A DNA stretch of 64,000 bases from G020344215 sp039586575 (GTDB lineage: Bacteria > Gemmatimonadota > Gemmatimonadetes > Palauibacterales > KS3-K002): NCBI GenBank assembly GCA_039586575.1, contig JBDHKD010000006.1, forward strand, positions 17,678 through 81,677. Direction: 5' to 3'. Below, piece after piece: positions 16,454-25,581 of this stretch (within the stretch, counting starts at the first letter, position 1; each line of letters begins with the position of its first letter). The notes below the pieces were generated by a model. That model saw only the letters and a list, made by a program, of their open reading frames with translations. It ran no database searches and was not told where the DNA came from. A program made the position numbers and the translations under genes.

Positions 16454-17847
16454 TCGGCACCGGTACCGGAAGGTCGCGCAGCAAAGGCCACCCCCGGGGT
16501 GGCCTTTTTTTGGCCTGCCTGCTGCTGGCCGGTTGTGGGCCGACTACGTCCAACCCGGACCTCAGCCCCGAGTACGAACCGCCACCCGATTTGCTTCCCG
16601 ACCCGCTCGCCGTGTACCAGGGGCTCGGCTTCTTGACCGGCAACCCGCGCTTCGCCGCCGTCGGCCGCTTCGTATTCGCGCCGGGACCCGGAGACAGCAC
16701 GTACGCCATACTCGCAATTTCGCTACCCAACGACGCCCTCAGGTTCCGGCGCGAGGAAACCGGCCTGGTCGCCAGCTACCGGGTCGACATCGAGGTCGGC
16801 GACAGCACGGCGCCGGTAGCACGGCTGCAGCGGATCGAGGAGGTCCGCGTGCGCACCTTCCGCGAGACCTCGCGGCGCGACGAGAGCGTGGTCTTTCAAG
16901 GCTTCCTCACGCTGCCGGCCGGCCGCTACCCGGCCCGCGTCCGTGTTGGCGATGCGGCGGTGGCGGACGGTCTGTTCGCCGAACTGGAGCTCGAGGTCCC
17001 GCGCTTCGCGGGCCCTTCCGTCACGGCGCCCATCCTCGTCTACCGCGCCGGCGGGCGCGCGGATCGCGCCACTCCTCCCTCTTTCATCTTGAGTCCGCGC
17101 GCCACCATCGAGCTCGATCGGCCGGCTCCCCAGATCTATGTCGAGAGCGTGCCGGATGGCGAGCATGCGGTAATCATCGAGGCCCTCTCGGAGGGGGAGG
17201 TCATCTGGGCCGACACGCTTGCCCCACCCGACACCGCCGCGCCCCCAGCCGGCACCACTTTGCGCAGCGGCGTCCTGCCGATCGATGCCTCGAACCTGCC
17301 ACCCGGCCTCCTGAGCCTGCGGGCCCGTTTGGAGGGGATCGATGCCGCCGACTCCACCACGGCGCTCGTCAGCCTGAACACCCAGTGGCTGGCGCGCAGC
17401 TACGACGAGGCGCTCGACTACCTGCGCTATGCCGGCACGCTCGAGCAACTGGACAGCCTACGCGAGGCTGCGCCCCGGGAACGGGCGCGGCGGTTCCACG
17501 CGTTCTGGAACCGGAGGGACCCGGACCCGGCGACGCCCGAGAACGAGTTCTTCGTGGGCTACTTTCGCCGGATCCAGGAAGCCAACGCCCGCTTCAGCGA
17601 GCCGGCGACGCCGGGATGGCTCTCCGATCGCGGTGCGGTGTATGTTACGTTAGGCCCCCCCGACGAGGTCCTCCGCGACCTCTACGCGCGGCAAGGGGCG
17701 GAACGGAGCCTGGTCTGGCTCTATGAGAAGTCCCTCGGTTTCGAGTTGCGCTTGGTCTTTACCGACCCGAGCGGAACCGGCGTTTTCACTCTGAGTGGAG
17801 AATCGCGCCGCGCGTTAGCCGAAGCCGTGCGGTCGATCTATTCTTGA
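16450..17847 (+). CDS. GWxTD domain-containing lipoprotein
   Basis: A 465-residue lipoprotein: a basic start (SRSKGHPRG), a short hydrophobic stretch and lipobox LLAGC. The C-terminal 80 residues (WLSDRGAVYVTLGPPDEVLRDL, about 390 on) match the GWxTD domain, a family of unknown function common in Gemmatimonadota and Acidobacteriota. The middle is beta-rich, with prolines and no recognisable enzyme motif. GTG 16450 overlaps the exbB-like stop. An intrinsic terminator (16483-16511) lies within the codons of the signal peptide, so most upstream transcripts should end before this gene. Confidence 0.8.
   Translation: MIGTGTGRSRSKGHPRGGLFLACLLLAGCGPTTSNPDLSPEYEPPPDLLPDPLAVYQGLGFLTGNPRFAAVGRFVFAPGPGDSTYAILAISLPNDALRFRREETGLVASYRVDIEVGDSTAPVARLQRIEEVRVRTFRETSRRDESVVFQGFLTLPAGRYPARVRVGDAAVADGLFAELELEVPRFAGPSVTAPILVYRAGGRADRATPPSFILSPRATIELDRPAPQIYVESVPDGEHAVIIEALSEGEVIWADTLAPPDTAAPPAGTTLRSGVLPIDASNLPPGLLSLRARLEGIDAADSTTALVSLNTQWLARSYDEALDYLRYAGTLEQLDSLREAAPRERARRFHAFWNRRDPDPATPENEFFVGYFRRIQEANARFSEPATPGWLSDRGAVYVTLGPPDEVLRDLYARQGAERSLVWLYEKSLGFELRLVFTDPSGTGVFTLSGESRRALAEAVRSIYS
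16483..16511 (+). terminator. Intrinsic terminator inside the GWxTD signal-peptide codons
   Basis: AAAGGCCACC (16483-16492) pairs with GGTGGCCTTT (16498-16507) across a 5-nt loop, and seven T run from 16505 to 16511. It lies 30 nt after the exbB-like stop but inside the next reading frame, where it encodes part of the lipoprotein signal peptide. Confidence 0.85.
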
Positions 17848-17900
17848 GCCGCCGCACCCGCGTTCTGGACCGCGTCCCGCTGCAACCGAATTGGACCGTG

Positions 17901-20234
17901 ATGAACCTTGCCCGGTTCTACGTGGTAGGCTTTCTGATCGTGGCGGCGCCGGCCTCACTCGGCCCCGAGGGTATCGTTGACGACGACCCCCTCGCCGAGG
18001 TCGCCGAGGCGCTCGACCAGGGGCGCCACTGGTATGCTGCGCGGCTGCTACGCGACTTCCGCGGCCCCTTAGCGGCGACGCCCGAGGCGGCTCTGCTGGC
18101 CGCCCGCGCCGACGCCGGACGCGGCGCTTGGGGTGCCGTACGGCGCCGGCTCGAATCGGCGAACTGGCTCGACCATGTAGGCTTGGGGGAGGGCCGGGCC
18201 CTGCTGGCTCGCGCACGCTTCGAGAGCGGTGATCTGCAAGGTGCCGTAGAGGCTTACCACACATTCCTCGACTATTCTGTCGAGCGGACGCCTCGCGCCC
18301 TGGCCGAGATCGGCCTGGCCCGCTCACTGGAAGGGCTGGGCGCGCTGATGGCGGCGGCCCAGGCCTACGCGCGATCCTCAGAGATCGCCCCGGAACTCGA
18401 GCCCTGGTCCTCACTACGTGCCGCCGAGATCCTAGCCCAGCTCGGCGATACGTCCGCCGTGAACGCCTTGCTGGAGCGCGCCACCGAGACGCCCTTCGAT
18501 CGACGCATCACCGCGCGTGCTGACGCGCACCTGGCCGCCGGCGACCGCAGCGGCGCACTCGGACTCTTGCTCGACGCGGCGACGAGCCCCGAGGCGGGTC
18601 GGCAGGCGGCCGGCCTGAGCGCCCGGGCGGCCCAGCTGCTTCTGGACGATGGGGACACCACGACGGCGGGCCGTACTCTGCGGGCGGCCGTGCAGGCTGA
18701 TCTGCGGTCGGCGCGGCCGGCCGCCGAGCTGCTGTCCGAGCTGCCTGGGCTCAGCGCGGCCGACCACCTTTCGCTCGCCCGCGCCTTCGAGAGGGGTGGT
18801 GCCGCAGGCGCGGCGGCGAACCACTATCGCCGGTACCTGTCGCTCGAGGACCTACCGGCCGGAGAGCGCCAGGCGTTGCAGCTCCGGATCGGGGAGTTGC
18901 TGTTCCGAGCGGGATCTTACTTCGCCGCCCTCGATGAGCTGGAGCGGTTGGCGGCCGCTGAGCCCGGCGCCTCGACCCTGGCTCGCGCCGAGTACTATAT
19001 CGCCCGCGCCACCTACCGCCGCGGCTGGCGCCGGGAAGGGCGCGCCCGCTTGCGCGAGGTGGCCGACCGCTTTCCCGGCACCGGTTCTGCCCTGCGCGCC
19101 CTGTCGCTGCTCGGCGACCTCTACGAAGGGGCGGGAAACACGGCGCGCGCCCGACCGATCTACGAGGAACTGATTCGAGATTACTCCGGCTCACGCGCGG
19201 CGCGAACCGCCCGCTACCGGCTGGGAATCTTGGCTTTCCAGGCCGGCGATTACGCCGGCGCCCGCCAGCACTTCGATCGGCTACGCCGTTCAGAGCAACG
19301 CTCCGAGCTCGGCACCCAGGCCACCTACTGGGCGGCGCGTTCGCGTCTGGCCGACCGAGCGGCAGAGGTCGCCCAGGCAGAGCGGCTGTTTCGCGAAGTC
19401 CACAACCGTGAGCCTTTCGGTTACTACGGGTTCCTGGCCGCCGAGCGCATCGGCGTGGACCCGTGGGCTTCAATCCCACCGGGACCCGAACCGGCACCGC
19501 CGGATGCGGAGACGATCCGCAAGCTCGCGGTCATCGACCTCTTGCAGCAGGCCGGGCTCGTCTCGGAGGCCAGGCAGGCCCTGGCCACAATCACCGACTC
19601 GCCGCCGAACGAGCCTGAGGCGCTGATCGGCCTCTCACTCGTCCTCGCCGAACACGGATTCGGACAGGAAGCCGTCCTGTTCGGCTGGCGCGCCCACTCG
19701 GCGCTGCGCGGCCGCTGGAGCATCTCCGTGCTCCAGGCGATCTATCCCCTCGCCTATCCGGAGATCATCCTCGCCGAGGCCCGCTCCCGTAAACTCGAGC
19801 CCCAGCTCGTCGCCGCCATCGCCCGCCAGGAATCCGCTTTCGCCCCAGACGTCACCTCGCACGCTGGCGCCCGCGGACTGCTTCAGATCATGCCGGAGAC
19901 CGGCCGCTGGTGGGCTACCCGACTCGGCCTGCGTGACTACAACGACGAACTGCTCTACCACCCGGAGATCAACGTTCACCTCGGTGCCGCGTACTTCGCG
20001 GACCTGCAGCGGCGCTACAGCGAGTTACAGCTCTCACTCATCGCCTACAACGCTGGCCCGACGCGCGCCCGACGTTGGCGACAGCGTCCCGAGTACCGAA
20101 TCGACTCGGAGCTCTTCGCCGAACGCATTCCTTTCTCGGAGACGCGCGGCTACGTGAAGAACGTTCAGGCGCACTTCCAGATCTACCGCCACCTGTACGA
20201 CGGCTTCGCAGACCCGGCCGCACCCGCCGATTAG
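17901..20234 (+). CDS. Lytic transglycosylase (Slt type) with TPR-rich N-terminal region
   Basis: A 777-residue exported protein that should cleave peptidoglycan glycan strands to 1,6-anhydro ends. Residues 1-25 form a signal peptide (ARFYVVGFLIVAAPASL). About 550 residues of helical TPR-like repeats follow, corresponding to the U-shaped ring of Slt70. The C-terminal SLT domain shows RQESAF with catalytic Glu644, then GARGLLQIMPETGRWWA and LIAYNAGPTRARRW. ATG 17901 starts the signal peptide; a TTG overlapping the previous stop would put 19 polar residues before it. A role in scoring envelope stress or recycling cannot be read. Confidence 0.93.
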   Translation: MNLARFYVVGFLIVAAPASLGPEGIVDDDPLAEVAEALDQGRHWYAARLLRDFRGPLAATPEAALLAARADAGRGAWGAVRRRLESANWLDHVGLGEGRALLARARFESGDLQGAVEAYHTFLDYSVERTPRALAEIGLARSLEGLGALMAAAQAYARSSEIAPELEPWSSLRAAEILAQLGDTSAVNALLERATETPFDRRITARADAHLAAGDRSGALGLLLDAATSPEAGRQAAGLSARAAQLLLDDGDTTTAGRTLRAAVQADLRSARPAAELLSELPGLSAADHLSLARAFERGGAAGAAANHYRRYLSLEDLPAGERQALQLRIGELLFRAGSYFAALDELERLAAAEPGASTLARAEYYIARATYRRGWRREGRARLREVADRFPGTGSALRALSLLGDLYEGAGNTARARPIYEELIRDYSGSRAARTARYRLGILAFQAGDYAGARQHFDRLRRSEQRSELGTQATYWAARSRLADRAAEVAQAERLFREVHNREPFGYYGFLAAERIGVDPWASIPPGPEPAPPDAETIRKLAVIDLLQQAGLVSEARQALATITDSPPNEPEALIGLSLVLAEHGFGQEAVLFGWRAHSALRGRWSISVLQAIYPLAYPEIILAEARSRKLEPQLVAAIARQESAFAPDVTSHAGARGLLQIMPETGRWWATRLGLRDYNDELLYHPEINVHLGAAYFADLQRRYSELQLSLIAYNAGPTRARRWRQRPEYRIDSELFAERIPFSETRGYVKNVQAHFQIYRHLYDGFADPAAPAD

Positions 20235-20263
20235 CGACCCGAAATCCTCCCGAAGATCGTACG

Positions 20264-20292
20264 TTGACAGTCCCGGAACAGCCGCGTAAGAT
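20264..20292 (+). promoter_or_regulatory. Sigma-70-type promoter of the cold-shock gene
   Basis: TTGACA (20264-20269) and TAAGAT (20287-20292) are 17 nt apart, giving a leader of roughly 45 nt with AGGAGG (20327-20332). The short leader has no room for a long CspA-type thermosensor. Confidence 0.75.
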
Positions 20293-20342
20293 GGGCGCGT
20301 CTTTCGCTGTAATCATCACCCAACGCAGGAGGAAGTGCGCAG

Positions 20343-20546
20343 ATGGCCAGAGGGCGGATCAAGTGGTTCAATGACTCCAAAGGTTACGGTTTCATTGAGC
20401 AACCCGACGGTGGAGAGGACGTCTTTGTCCACTTTTCGGCAATCAACATGGAGGGGTTCAAGACGCTCTCTGAGGGCCAAGAAGTGGAGTTCGAGATTCG
20501 ACAGGGTGACAAGGGCCTTCAAGCCGCTAACGTGACCCGCGTCTAG
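20343..20546 (+). CDS. Cold-shock-domain protein (CspA family)
   Basis: A 67-residue single CSD protein that binds single-stranded RNA or DNA and prevents mRNA structure. RNP1 is KGYGFIEQ and RNP2 VFVHFSAI, with aromatic W8 and F9 in place. It has its own promoter and terminator and therefore forms a monocistronic unit between the transglycosylase and polA. Whether it responds to cold cannot be seen. Confidence 0.97.
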   Translation: MARGRIKWFNDSKGYGFIEQPDGGEDVFVHFSAINMEGFKTLSEGQEVEFEIRQGDKGLQAANVTRV

Positions 20547-20573
20547 TTAGACCGACCGATTTCGAACGTCCCG

Positions 20574-20608
20574 CTCGCCCGGACTCGCCGGTCCGGGCGA
20601 GTTTTTTT
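20574..20608 (+). terminator. Rho-independent terminator of the cold-shock gene
   Basis: CTCGCCCGGAC (20574-20584) pairs perfectly with GTCCGGGCGAG (20591-20601), followed by seven T (20602-20608). Confidence 0.93.
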
Positions 20609-20635
20609 GGGCCTCGCTCCTCGGCGAGCGAACCG

Positions 20636-20645
20636 GCATATTGCC
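20636..20645 (+). promoter_or_regulatory. GCATATTGCC motif 5 nt before polA
   Basis: The same ten-mer, at the same 5-nt distance from the ATG, as before the mscS-family gene (1671-1680). polA has no Shine-Dalgarno sequence, and a terminator ends 28 nt upstream of the motif, so a promoter must lie here. A leaderless start is the simplest reading. Confidence 0.45.
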
Positions 20646-20650
20646 CCAAA

Positions 20651-23440
20651 ATGGCCACTCGACAACCAAAGACGGTCTACCTGATCGACGGTCACGCCCT
20701 CGTCTACCGGGCGTTCTACGCGATGATCAGCCGCCCGCTGCGTACCTCGCGCGGCGAGAACACATCGGCACCCTGGGGGATCACCCAGTTTATCCGCAAG
20801 ATTCTGGCGGAGCGGCGCCCGGACTACCTCGCCTTCGTCTTCGATGCCGGCGGCGAGGACACGTTCCGCCATCACATCTACGAGGATTACAAAGCCACCC
20901 GGGAGAAACTGGACGAGACGCTTCAACAGGACTTCGATACCGCCATGCGGCGGATCGAACAGATCCTCGAGGCTTTCGACATACCGACCGTTCAACTGCG
21001 AGGGCACGAGGCAGACGACGTGATCGGCACGCTGGCGAGCCAGGTGGCCGATCAAGGACTGCAAGCGGTCATCGTATCGGGAGACAAGGACTTCTATCAG
21101 CTGATCGGCAAGCAGGTCGCTTTGCTGAACCCGGGTCGCGGAGGACCTGCAGCTGTGGAGGCGGAGCTGGTCGATGAATCCAACGCCGCCGCGCGTCTGG
21201 GCGTACCTCCCGACCGCGTCACCGACTTTCTGGCGCTGGTGGGCGATTCATCGGACAACATCCCGGGCGTCCGCGGCGTGGGACCGAAGACCGCCATCCA
21301 GCTGATCGAGCACTTCGGCGCTCTGGACGACATCCTAGCTCACGCCGATGACGTGTCTCAGAAGCGTGCTCGCGAGGCGCTAAAGAAGCACGCCGACGAT
21401 GCGCGCCTCTCCAAAGAACTGGTCACGATACGCACCGATGTGCCGATCGCCCTGGATCTCGATGCCTTGAGAGTCGGCGAGCCCGATCGCCAGCGATTGC
21501 GCGAGCTGTTTCTCGAGCTGGAGTTCCACTCGCTGGTTCGTGAGTTCACGCCGGACGAGCGCCCGGCGCCGGCCAGCGAGCACGAGCCGAGCCACGAGGT
21601 GGTGGACGGGCTCGAGCGGCTGGATGAAATCGTGGCGGCGGCGCGCCAGGCGGGCCGCTTCGCGCTCGACCTGCAGACCAAGGGCGGCGACGCGAGGTCT
21701 GTCGACATCGTAGGCCTGTCGCTAGCCGTCGACGTCGGTCGCTCTTACTACCTGCCGCTGGGTCACGTCGCGACGAGCCGGCCCGGCGAGTTCGCGCTCG
21801 GCGACGTTCGCGAATCCTCGCCAGCCAATCTGCCGTCCCTCGCGACAGCCCCCATGCGTCCGCTGGTGGAATTGCTGGAGGACCGCGATATCGAGGTGGT
21901 CGGGCATGACCTGAAGCGCGCGATGCTGGCACTGGGCGCCGCCGGTATCGCGTTGGGCGGCCCCAGGCGCGACGTGATGATCGCGTCCTACTGCCTCGAT
22001 CCGGGCCGACGCCAGCATGACCTGGAAACCCTGGTGTTGGAGGAGCTCGATCGGAAGATCACGACCTACGCCGAGCTCTGCGGCAAGGGGAAATCGGAGA
22101 TCCGCTTCTCCGAGTTGGACCCGACGCGCGCCGCGGCCTATTCGGCCGAGCGCGCCAACATGGCACTGCAGATAGACCGTCGGCTGGCTCGCCAGCTGGA
22201 AGACTACGATCTCGAGAAGCTGTTCGACGAGGTCGAGATGCCGCTCATGCCGGTCCTCGTCGCGATGGAGAGGACGGGTGTCGCGATCGACAAAGAGTTC
22301 TTCGCCGAGATGAGCGAGCGTTTGGCGGGCGAGTTGCGGCTGATCGAGGAAGACATCTTCAAGCTCGCCGGACGCGAGTTGAACATCAACTCGCCCATCC
22401 AGTTGCGCGAGGTGCTGTTCGACCAGTTGAAGCTTCCGGTGAAGAAGCGAACCAAGACCGGTCCCTCCACCGACGCCGAGGTACTCGAAGAGCTGGCGGC
22501 GGAGGGACACCAACTACCGCGCTTGATCATCGAGTTCCGCGAGGCGGCGAAGCTCAAGTCGACATACGTTGACGCGTTGCCGGCGCTGGTCAACGAGCGT
22601 ACGGGCCGCATCCATACCTCGTTCAACCAAGCGGTGACCTCAACGGGGCGTCTCTCGAGCTCGGACCCGAACCTGCAGAACATCCCGATTCGCACACCGC
22701 TGGGCGCTGAGGTCCGGAAAGGGTTCGTGCCGGCGGCGGGGATGCTATTTCTGGGAGCGGACTACTCACAGATCGAGTTGCGCATCCTCGCGCACCTGTC
22801 TCGTGATCCGGCGTTCGTCGACGCGTTCCGCAAGGGCCGCGACGTGCACCGGGACACAGCCGGCCTGATTTTCGGTGTGGAGTCGGATGCGGTGACACCG
22901 GCGATGCGGGCGCAGGCGAAGACGGTGAACTTCGCGACGATCTACGGGCAGGGGCCGTACGCTCTCGGTCGCCAGCTCGGCATCGGCTTTGGCGAAGCGA
23001 AGGCGTTCATCGACGACTACTTCACACGCTTCCCGTCGATCCGCGAATACCTGGACCGCCAGGTACATCGCGCCCGCGACCAGGGTTACGTGGAAACGCT
23101 GTTCGGACGGCGGCGGTACATCCCGGAACTGAACTCCAAGAACCCGAACATCCGGGGCTTCGGCGAACGAGTGGCCGCCAACTCGCCGATCCAGGGGACG
23201 GCCGCCGACCTGATCAAGCTGGCGATGATCAACATCCACCGGGCGCTGGCCGAGAACGGCAGCGGCGCGCGCATGATCTTGCAGGTGCACGACGAGTTGC
23301 TGTTCGAGGTCTCGGCCGGGGAGCTGGAGGACGTAAAGTCGCTGGTGCGATCCGAGATGGAGGGTGCGATAAAACTCGATGTCCCCGTCGCCGTGGACAT
23401 GGGTAGCGGTCGGAACTGGTACGAGACGAAGGCGCGTTAA
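20651..23440 (+). CDS. polA: DNA polymerase I
   Basis: A 929-residue repair and Okazaki-fragment polymerase. The 5-prime nuclease domain spans about 1-300 (YLIDGHALVYRAFYA; GDSSDNIPGVRGVGPKTA). The 3-prime exonuclease fold is about 310-510 and the polymerase domain about 530-929. Motif A is DYSQIELRILAHLS, motif B RAQAKTVNFATIYGQG and motif C QVHDELLFEV. The exonuclease domain has lost most metal ligands: DxE is D340-L-Q342, the exo II aspartate is Ala424 (GHDLKRAML) and exo III shows YSAERAN. Proofreading is therefore predicted absent, as in Taq polymerase. ATG 20651 appears leaderless. Confidence 0.97.
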   Translation: MATRQPKTVYLIDGHALVYRAFYAMISRPLRTSRGENTSAPWGITQFIRKILAERRPDYLAFVFDAGGEDTFRHHIYEDYKATREKLDETLQQDFDTAMRRIEQILEAFDIPTVQLRGHEADDVIGTLASQVADQGLQAVIVSGDKDFYQLIGKQVALLNPGRGGPAAVEAELVDESNAAARLGVPPDRVTDFLALVGDSSDNIPGVRGVGPKTAIQLIEHFGALDDILAHADDVSQKRAREALKKHADDARLSKELVTIRTDVPIALDLDALRVGEPDRQRLRELFLELEFHSLVREFTPDERPAPASEHEPSHEVVDGLERLDEIVAAARQAGRFALDLQTKGGDARSVDIVGLSLAVDVGRSYYLPLGHVATSRPGEFALGDVRESSPANLPSLATAPMRPLVELLEDRDIEVVGHDLKRAMLALGAAGIALGGPRRDVMIASYCLDPGRRQHDLETLVLEELDRKITTYAELCGKGKSEIRFSELDPTRAAAYSAERANMALQIDRRLARQLEDYDLEKLFDEVEMPLMPVLVAMERTGVAIDKEFFAEMSERLAGELRLIEEDIFKLAGRELNINSPIQLREVLFDQLKLPVKKRTKTGPSTDAEVLEELAAEGHQLPRLIIEFREAAKLKSTYVDALPALVNERTGRIHTSFNQAVTSTGRLSSSDPNLQNIPIRTPLGAEVRKGFVPAAGMLFLGADYSQIELRILAHLSRDPAFVDAFRKGRDVHRDTAGLIFGVESDAVTPAMRAQAKTVNFATIYGQGPYALGRQLGIGFGEAKAFIDDYFTRFPSIREYLDRQVHRARDQGYVETLFGRRRYIPELNSKNPNIRGFGERVAANSPIQGTAADLIKLAMINIHRALAENGSGARMILQVHDELLFEVSAGELEDVKSLVRSEMEGAIKLDVPVAVDMGSGRNWYETKAR

Positions 23441-23445
23441 GCGGG

Positions 23446-25581
23446 TCAGAGCCAGTCCCACAGTTCGGGCCTCACGCGCACCACGAGCTCCCACAGCCCG
23501 CCCTGCCGCAGTCCCCGCGCCAGCTCGACCCAGAGGATATCGAACAGGATCCCGACACCCGCCCCCACGCCGACGAGCGGGCCGTCCGTTGGGCCCGCTC
23601 GTCGACCGACACGATTCCAGACGTCGATCGCACGATCGGCGCTCGCGCCTTCGCTACCCACCCAACCCGCATCGGAGAACAGCTCGACCGACAAGAAGGG
23701 GTGGTAGACCTCGCGGCTGAGCTGGACACCGATGGCCGCGTAGAGGTTGCCGACGAAGCGGTGGAACGAGTAACCGCGAACGCTACCACGGCCACCGGCC
23801 GGGAAGAGCCGCTGGGCCGGTAGGCCGCCGCCGCCCACCGCGCCAGCCGCCGCGGCGACTCGGACTCCCCAGCCCGAAAGCAGCTTCGGCCAGTAGCTCT
23901 CAGCGCGCGCCGCCGTGTAGACATACTCGAAGTCGCCGGCGACCGCGCTGCTGGCCGCCTCGAGCCGAGCCTCCCAGAAGACGCCGCCCACTGACTCCAC
24001 CGCCACCACCGGCGGTCTCCTCAACTTGACCGCGATCCTGGTGACCTCGCCCTCATCCAGCTCCCGAACCGCGCGATAGCTGCGATCGACATTCTTGCCC
24101 GCAGCCAACCTCGCCGACTCCCATTCCTCATACGTCAGCGAGAGCTCCGTCCGCGCCACGCCCCACGAGCGGCCCAGCGAGACCCAGGCGCCGTTCGCCC
24201 AGTAGGGCTCACGATAGTCCTCACCCGTCAGCAGGCCGGCCAGCGAAGCGATCATTCCCGAACTCGGATCCCAGGCCCCCACATCGGCCACGCTCCGCCA
24301 GTAGCCACCGAATTCCACATCGTAGCGCCCAGCCAGCGGCCCGACGACCCAGGCTTTCGCCTGCCCACGATCGGCGCCGCTGGCGTAGCCCACCTGCAGC
24401 GAGACGGTAGCGGCGGTCGGCACACCCTGGCTCAGCGCCGGACCGGCGTACAGCCCCTCGGCACGCCGGAAGCGGAGCACCGATGAGAGACCCGGGATCG
24501 CCAAGCGGATTCCTTGCACCCGCTCCAGGTATGACTGCGTGACGATGCGAGTCGCCTGCTGGCTGATCTCCTCCATAGAGGGCGGAGTGACGGCGACCGC
24601 CGGATCGAGCGCGTCATAAAGACCGGCCTCGAACTCGAACGTCTCGAGCCGGCTCGCCGACAGGGCGCTGACGCGCGGCCCTCTGAAGAACCCCAGCGGT
24701 ACGCCCGTGTTGAACCGGTAGTCGCTGATCTGGAACTCCGCCCTGATGATACCACCGGCCGGGAAGGCGACGGCTTTGATGCCACGCCGGAGTTCGATAC
24801 CCTGTCGGTAAGGTAACCAGTACTGCCCTTCCCAAAGCGCGTTTTCCAGGCGGATGTTGAAGTAGTCGAGCGTCTCATCCAGGTAAGAGGCGGCGGTGAA
24901 GGTGAAGTCCATCCGAACGATGTCCGCGGTGGCCTGGTCGAGATACAGCGAGCCGACGAGGCCCGGGCCATCCGCATCCTGGGGCCGAACCTCGACGCGA
25001 TAGACCCGCAGTTGCCGATCAGGCAGCACCAACGTCAAGGAATCGGCTAGCCGGTAGTCGTAGAAATTCAGAGCGCCCGGCGCCGCGGGGTGGAGCGCGT
25101 CTCTCACCTCCGAGCCTTCGCCGAGCCGAATCCGGTCGCCAAGGTTGTCCATCACGACCGTGAGGTGATCGAGGTGGTAGCGGATGTTGGTGGGGAGCGA
25201 CTTCTTCTCTCGCTGTCCAACGATGAGCTGGCGGGTTTGGTCGGGAACGTGCCAGAAGAGATCGAGCGCTAGCTGGTCCGCCTTCACCAGATGACGGTCG
25301 GTTCCGCGACCGAGATCATAGAGGAAATAGATGTGCCCGCTGGCGTGGGCCTGATAGTCGACCAGCTCGCCTGCAGCCGTCCAGCTCGCGCGGCGCGTCA
25401 CCGCACGCTCGATCAGTTGCCGAACACGGTGGGAGTTCCAGCGCGACGCCGGTGATTGTTGAACGGCCGACCAGGCGCTGGCCGTGGAAACGAGCGCCGC
25501 CAGGCAGGCGAAGGCGGCGAGGCCGAGCGCTCGGCGTGCTAGCGAGCGCTTGCGGCGACCGCCTGGTCGTTCAAAGTCCAA
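23446..25581 (-). CDS. Outer-membrane protein with Omp85-type C-terminal barrel
   Basis: About 711 residues. A signal peptide (LGLAAFACLAALVSTASA) precedes a periplasmic region of some 300 residues (HASGHIYFLYDLGRG...; SLYLDQATADIVRMDFTFTAASY), which resembles LolA-like or DUF5686-type sorting folds. A barrel follows whose conserved GGRGSVRGY segment matches the VRGF/Y motif of Omp85 proteins, and the last strand ends in tryptophan-leucine. TTG 25581 is my best start; it lies inside the end of the DUF547 gene in another frame and has little Shine-Dalgarno support. It ends 5 nt from the convergent polA stop. Function: surface assembly or export, unproved. Confidence 0.7.
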   Translation of the reverse strand: MDFERPGGRRKRSLARRALGLAAFACLAALVSTASAWSAVQQSPASRWNSHRVRQLIERAVTRRASWTAAGELVDYQAHASGHIYFLYDLGRGTDRHLVKADQLALDLFWHVPDQTRQLIVGQREKKSLPTNIRYHLDHLTVVMDNLGDRIRLGEGSEVRDALHPAAPGALNFYDYRLADSLTLVLPDRQLRVYRVEVRPQDADGPGLVGSLYLDQATADIVRMDFTFTAASYLDETLDYFNIRLENALWEGQYWLPYRQGIELRRGIKAVAFPAGGIIRAEFQISDYRFNTGVPLGFFRGPRVSALSASRLETFEFEAGLYDALDPAVAVTPPSMEEISQQATRIVTQSYLERVQGIRLAIPGLSSVLRFRRAEGLYAGPALSQGVPTAATVSLQVGYASGADRGQAKAWVVGPLAGRYDVEFGGYWRSVADVGAWDPSSGMIASLAGLLTGEDYREPYWANGAWVSLGRSWGVARTELSLTYEEWESARLAAGKNVDRSYRAVRELDEGEVTRIAVKLRRPPVVAVESVGGVFWEARLEAASSAVAGDFEYVYTAARAESYWPKLLSGWGVRVAAAAGAVGGGGLPAQRLFPAGGRGSVRGYSFHRFVGNLYAAIGVQLSREVYHPFLSVELFSDAGWVGSEGASADRAIDVWNRVGRRAGPTDGPLVGVGAGVGILFDILWVELARGLRQGGLWELVVRVRPELWDWL

